Assembly (NCBI GenBank): GCA_036898135.1
Contig: CM072519.1
Span: 38,739,091-38,803,090 of the forward strand
Reading direction: 5' to 3'
Length of the DNA: 64,000 bases
DNA from: Oncomelania hupensis
Lineage: Eukaryota; Mollusca; Gastropoda; Littorinimorpha; Pomatiopsidae
The notes under the pieces were generated by a model. The model saw only the letters and a program-made list of their open reading frames with translations. It was not told where the DNA came from and made no database searches. The position numbers and the translations under genes are program-made. Shown piece by piece: positions 63,702-64,000 of this stretch (the stretch's first letter is position 1; every line of letters starts with the position of its first letter).

Positions 63702-64000
63702 GTACACTGCAAGCATTACATTCACTTTTTTTTTTCTCTTGAAGAAAGATTGCAATATTGAAATGGAAGCCAGCTTTTGTTAGGACACCAGTTTGCTACC
63801 AGTTTCTCTTGCTTCAGTTAAATAAGAATTAGCCATTTTAAGAAAAAACTGATAAATTCAAACTGATCTCCCGTCCTAAGCTTTGATATAACCGATCTTA
63901 ATGGGAGTGTTTAGGTTTAAACTTTGTGTGATAGGATAGGGAGAGATGGTGCGGCAGAAGGGGTCCGCAGAGGAAGGAGGAGGAGAAGAAGGAGGAAACC
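63702..64000. other. start of intron 19
   Basis: AT-rich, ending in GA-rich sequence; nothing coding recognised. Confidence 0.6.

Overview
The window is animal nuclear DNA. A single host gene, read left to right on the + strand, runs through almost all of it, and its introns are packed with transposable elements. The host gene is a homologue of ZNFX1 (NFX1-type zinc finger-containing protein 1), an SF1 RNA helicase with a cysteine-rich zinc-finger tail. I trace 19 exons (20 with an acidic candidate exon) from 812 to 63701. Every splice phase closes in frame, giving 1435 codons, or 1485 with the acidic exon. Both gene ends lie outside the window. The AT-rich introns, the LINE and tRNA-SINE mix and the two Gmr1-type Ty3/Gypsy elements suggest a marine invertebrate, most likely a mollusc. 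That placement is inference.

Layout. 812-6966: exons 1-4 (pre-helicase region, Walker A, motif Ia region); intron 1 holds an EEP/RT LINE (LINE-A copy 1) and a tRNA-derived SINE. 6967-35716: intron 4, about 28.7 kb. It holds a foldback-like element with minisatellite ends (around LINE-A copy 2), a long SINE, a candidate acidic exon, and a three-level nest. In the nest, an RNase H-bearing LINE (LINE-B) is split by a Gmr1-like LTR element (element 2), whose left LTR is split by a younger, apparently intact Gmr1-like element (element 1). LINE-A copy 3 follows. 35717-42124: exons 5-11 (linker and the remaining helicase motifs), with a Tigger-like DNA transposon and two adjacent SINEs in the introns. 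42125-47620: a decayed CR1/L2-like LINE. 47621-55247: exons 12-16 (NFX1-type zinc fingers) with three DNA transposons or BED-like fragments and LINE-A copy 4, itself split by a SINE. 55248-61975: an internally deleted K02A2.6-like Gypsy remnant on the - strand, interrupted by a 2-kb solo LTR and by a TIR transposon coding a BED-like protein. 61976-63701: exons 17-19 (RING-like CxxC segment and C-terminal helical region).

Function. The only host coding function seen is the ZNFX1 homologue, in which the helicase core is followed by the zinc-finger tail. ZNFX1 proteins act in small-RNA inheritance in nematodes and in antiviral RNA sensing in mammals; the role of this copy is not shown by the sequence. 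Everything else is mobile DNA or its remains. No rRNA, CRISPR array, operon or convincing functional tRNA gene is present.
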